DNA from: Pseudomonas svalbardensis
GTDB lineage: Bacteria > Pseudomonadota > Gammaproteobacteria > Pseudomonadales > Pseudomonadaceae
Assembly: GCF_030053115.1 (NCBI RefSeq)
Contig: NZ_CP125619.1
Span: 2,925,501-2,989,500, forward strand
Direction: 5' to 3'
Length of the DNA stretch: 64,000 bases
The translations under genes and the position numbers were made by a program. Positions within the stretch are counted from its first letter, which is position 1; each line of letters opens with the position of its first letter. This document shows, one piece after another, positions 61,231 through 64,000 of the stretch. A model generated the notes under the pieces. The model ran no database searches, was not told the DNA's origin, and saw only the letters and a program-made list of their open reading frames with translations.

Positions 61231-62966
61231 CGAGTTTTTCCCTGATCCTGATGTTGTTGCTGTTCGTACCAGAATTTGCGTCTGAGCAATTCACCCGGGT
61301 CATCCGGGATCTTGCGCAGCCATTGTTCCAGCGCCTGGCGCTGTTCACCATCGATGCTATCGCTGGCCGGGCGCATCGGTGGTCGGGTGCTGTCTTCATT
61401 CCCCAGCTCGCTGCCCGGGACTTCATTGGTGCCGGGTTTCGACGACGTTTTGCTCTGTTGGTCGGAGTCCGTCGTGGCTTGTTGGCCGTCGGTTTTCGGT
61501 TCGCCCTTATCCGACGGTTGAGTGGCCGCGCCCGGCGGCGGTTCTTGCGTGGGGGGCTCGGTCTCGTTGCCGGCGTTTTTGTCCGGTGCAACGGGCGGTG
61601 GAGTGTTTTTCTGCTTGAGCAGACTTTCCACCAGCGTCTTGTTGGTCAGGGCCGGGCGCAAATCCGGTTGACGCTCCAGCGCCTGTTCGTAGGCATCCAG
61701 CGCGGCTTCCAGCTCACCGCTTTTGGCCAGGGCGTTGCCACGATTGTAGTGGGCGTGGGCGTCGCTGCCTTCGGCGAACCGCTGGGCGGCGCCGCTGTAG
61801 TCGCCTGCCTCGTAGAGCGCCACACCTTGCCATTGTCGATCTTCGAAATGCTGCGCAGCCTCGGACGGACGCTTCTGCTTCAGCAAGATCAGACCCTGTT
61901 GGTCGGGTCGCAGCCACAAATCGTTGAAGTCGAAGGCATAACTCGGTTGTGGCAGCAGCAAGAGCAGTGGCAGGCAGAACAGCCAGCCGCGACGACCGGC
62001 GCACGCCGCCAGCAACAACAACGGCAACAACAGCCAGTAACCTTGATCGGCCCACGTATCGAGGCGCAGGGTCTGGCCGTCGTTGCGCAGCGCGCGTGGA
62101 CCGTCGAGCAAGCCGAGGGCGCGCAAGTCGGCATCGTCCAGGCGCGCGTGGCGATAAAGTCCGTCCAGGTCGTTGGCAAAGGCTTTCAGGCTGGGTTCGT
62201 CCAGATGTGGCACCAGAATCGCACCTTGGTCATCCTTCAGAAAACTGCCGTCCTCCTGGGTGATCGGCGCCCCTTCGGCAGTGCCGATACCGAGCATCAG
62301 AAATTGTGTCGACTTGCCGTCCAGCGCCTGCTGAATCCCTTGTCGTTCCTGTTCGGTCAAGGTTGAACCGACCAGCAGGATCCGCCCGTCACCGAGGGCA
62401 CCCTGATCCAGCAGGGCAAGGGCCTTGGTCACCGCGAGATCAGCGCGATGTCCTGCTTGGGGCATCAGCGAAGGCTTGAGGGCATCCAATAGATTGCGGC
62501 TGGTCGACAGGTCATCCGACAGCGGGACCAATGTGTGAGCGCTGCCGGCGTAGACGACGATCGCGGTCTGGGCATCGCTGCGGTTCTCCAGCAGGTCGAA
62601 CAGTTTGCGCCGGGCCTGTTCCAGCCGGTTGGGTGGTACGTCGGTGGCGAGCATTTCCGGGGTCAGCTCAAGGACCACGACCAGCGGGTCGGCGGGTTTC
62701 TGGCTGGCTTGCTCGACACGTTCCCAGCTCGGCCCGAGCAGCGCCAGAACGGTCAGCACCCAGGCACATCCAAGGATGACCCACGGCAATTTGCTGTCGC
62801 GACCGTTGCCACCACTGAGCAACGCCGCATGGAAGGCCGGTGGCAGAATCATCTGCCAGCGCCCGGCGCGTTTCTGCCGATGCCAGAGTTGCCAGAGCAA
62901 CCCGCCGAGCAATGGCAACAACAGCAACCACCAGGGGCGGAACACGTACGGCCAGAGTGCACTCAT
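61227..62966 (-). CDS. vWA-TPR fusion protein (BatB/BatC type)
   Basis: Membrane protein of 579 residues. N-terminal helices (WWLLLLPLLGGLLWQLW) are followed by a von Willebrand A domain (residues ~90-260), a helix (GYWLLLPLLLLAACAG), and TPR repeats (HAHYNRGNALAKSGELEAAL). The tail is low-complexity and rich in T, D, P, Q (GNETEPPTQEPPPGAATQPS). The metal-ion site of the vWA domain reads VVVLELTPEM, so the canonical DxSxS is lost, unlike the next gene. Overlaps batD and batA by 4 bases each. Confidence 0.87.
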   Translation of the reverse strand: MSALWPYVFRPWWLLLLPLLGGLLWQLWHRQKRAGRWQMILPPAFHAALLSGGNGRDSKLPWVILGCAWVLTVLALLGPSWERVEQASQKPADPLVVVLELTPEMLATDVPPNRLEQARRKLFDLLENRSDAQTAIVVYAGSAHTLVPLSDDLSTSRNLLDALKPSLMPQAGHRADLAVTKALALLDQGALGDGRILLVGSTLTEQERQGIQQALDGKSTQFLMLGIGTAEGAPITQEDGSFLKDDQGAILVPHLDEPSLKAFANDLDGLYRHARLDDADLRALGLLDGPRALRNDGQTLRLDTWADQGYWLLLPLLLLAACAGRRGWLFCLPLLLLLPQPSYAFDFNDLWLRPDQQGLILLKQKRPSEAAQHFEDRQWQGVALYEAGDYSGAAQRFAEGSDAHAHYNRGNALAKSGELEAALDAYEQALERQPDLRPALTNKTLVESLLKQKNTPPPVAPDKNAGNETEPPTQEPPPGAATQPSDKGEPKTDGQQATTDSDQQSKTSSKPGTNEVPGSELGNEDSTRPPMRPASDSIDGEQRQALEQWLRKIPDDPGELLRRKFWYEQQQHQDQGKTR

Positions 62967-64000
62967 CGGCGCCTCCGCAGACGCAGGCGTTTAAGCCGCT
63001 GGCGCCAGTCGGGCAGTTGCGATTGCAAAAACAGATCCTTGGTAAACAGTCGCCGCAACGGGTTGTCCGGCCAGCGCTCGCGAACCACCAACAGCATGCT
63101 CAACAGCAACGCTATCGCCAAAGGCCAGTGGTACAACGCCTGCGCCGGGCGGGCCTGAGTCGGTTGCTGGGTCACCGGTTCCAGTTTATCGAGGGTGTCC
63201 TTGATCGCTTGCAGTTCCTTGTCATCGTGGGCGCGAAAATACTGGCCGCCCGTGGCTTCGGCGATCGCCATCAAGGAGGGTTCATCGAGGTCGAGGCTCG
63301 GGTTGACCCCCAGGAAACCCAAAGTGCCGCTTTGCTCCGGATCGGCGCCGATACCGATCGGGTAGATTTTCACGCCTTCGCTAGCTGCCAGTCGCGCAGC
63401 CGTGAGCGGATCGATTTGGCCACCGTTGTTGGCGCCGTCAGTGACCAGAATCAGTACGCGACTGTGTGCCGGGCGTTGGCGCAGGCGTTTGAGCGCCAGG
63501 CCGATGGCATCGCCGATGGCGGTGTTCTTGCCGGCGATGCCGATCCGCGCTTCGTCGAGCCACACGCGCACCGTGTGCCGGTCGAACGTCAGCGGTGCTT
63601 GCAGATACGCCTGGCTGCCGAACAGGATCAGGCCGACGCGATCGCCGTCGCGACTTTCAAGGAAGTCACCGATCAAGTGCTGAACCAGCGTGAGTCGACT
63701 GACCTCTTCGTCCTGCCATTGCATGTCGGGGTAATCCATCGAGCCAGACACGTCGACCGCTACCAGCAGATCGCGACCGCTGGCGGCGATGGGCAGCGGT
63801 TCGCCAAGCCATTGCGGGCGCGCCGCGCCCATCAGGAGCAACAGCCACAGCAGCATGAACGGTGCCTGTTGGCGCCAGGCCGGCAGGTTGGCCCGAGCCC
63901 GGCGGCGGGCCAGGCCTTCGAGGTCGCCGAGGAAGCTGACTTTGAGCGCCGGCTCGCCACTGTCGGCGACAGGCAGCACGACGCGCATCAGCCAGGGCAG
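62963..64000 (-). CDS. vWA domain membrane protein (BatA type), 5' end cut by window
   Basis: At least 345 residues; the first visible codons encode LPWLMRVVLPVADSGEPALK, which in relatives is preceded by about a dozen residues, so the true start lies beyond the right edge. The vWA domain has an intact MIDAS (LLVAVDVSGSMD), the downstream threonine/aspartate in RVLILVTDGANNGGQ, and flanking transmembrane helices (APFMLLWLLLLMGAA and LYHWPLAIALLLSMLLVV). An MoxR ATPase and DUF58 protein are expected upstream. Confidence 0.87.
   Translation of the reverse strand: MPWLMRVVLPVADSGEPALKVSFLGDLEGLARRRARANLPAWRQQAPFMLLWLLLLMGAARPQWLGEPLPIAASGRDLLVAVDVSGSMDYPDMQWQDEEVSRLTLVQHLIGDFLESRDGDRVGLILFGSQAYLQAPLTFDRHTVRVWLDEARIGIAGKNTAIGDAIGLALKRLRQRPAHSRVLILVTDGANNGGQIDPLTAARLAASEGVKIYPIGIGADPEQSGTLGFLGVNPSLDLDEPSLMAIAEATGGQYFRAHDDKELQAIKDTLDKLEPVTQQPTQARPAQALYHWPLAIALLLSMLLVVRERWPDNPLRRLFTKDLFLQSQLPDWRQRLKRLRLRRRR

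Overview
The window looks like chromosomal DNA from a Pseudomonas of the fluorescens group. It is GC-rich, and shadow ORFs are frequent opposite real genes. Paired REP repeats with the GAGCGAGCCTGCTCGCGA or GAGCCGAGCTTGCTCGCGA core sit between genes. The gene content is typical of the genus: PpyR-like protein, mltD-gloB, a yej cluster next to fabI, ldcA, nadK to pepN, sbcDC and a Bat cluster. No tRNA, rRNA, CRISPR array, prophage or plasmid origin was seen. The last gene runs off the right edge.

Layout. 0-10.9 kb: a LysE exporter convergent with an AraC regulator, a VOC protein, an XAC2610-like secreted protein, a PpyR-like membrane protein behind a striking palindromic operator array, a periplasmic molybdenum aldehyde-oxidase-type operon with a c-type cytochrome, a degenerate GGDEF protein, an amidase plus VOC pair and a divergent LysR regulator. 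10.97-12.40 kb: one intact IS4-family insertion sequence that landed in the loop of the shared lysR/fabI terminator. 12.4-20.6 kb: fabI behind a yej-type peptide ABC importer with two substrate-binding proteins. 20.9-26.0 kb: mltD, gloB, a YafS-like methyltransferase, rnhA and dnaQ, the E. coli neighbourhood with a DUF2388 gene and a REP element inserted. 26.1-32.1 kb: lysine/arginine decarboxylase with an acetyltransferase, a LysR protein with an unusual recognition helix, an FMN reductase and DUF1853.

32.2-38.7 kb: a tightly coupled run of nadK, a calcineurin-type phosphatase, rhomboid protease, YeaC and DUF2797, then pepN. 39.0-42.5 kb: a YCF48 beta-propeller with an RND/MMPL exporter. 42.5-51.0 kb: a sugar-acid module (GntR regulator, L-arabinonate dehydratase, MFS transporter, AraD1-type FAH protein, 2-ketoglutarate semialdehyde dehydrogenase) that should take L-arabinonate or a similar aldonate to 2-ketoglutarate, followed by a small acidic protein and an exported lactonase-fold protein. 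51.2-52.3 kb: four very small exported or membrane proteins of unknown function. 52.3-57.8 kb: sbcD-sbcC-GST coupled by 4-base overlaps. 58.0-64.0 kb: an ABC-F ATPase and a batA / vWA-TPR / batD operon.

Most of this is conserved core genome. The parts most worth a second look are the operator array before ppyR, the IS-in-terminator arrangement with its own protective hairpin, the zinc plus GIY-YIG-like reading of DUF2797, and the cluster of tiny exported proteins. I found no complete unknown multi-gene system that I can defend from sequence alone.
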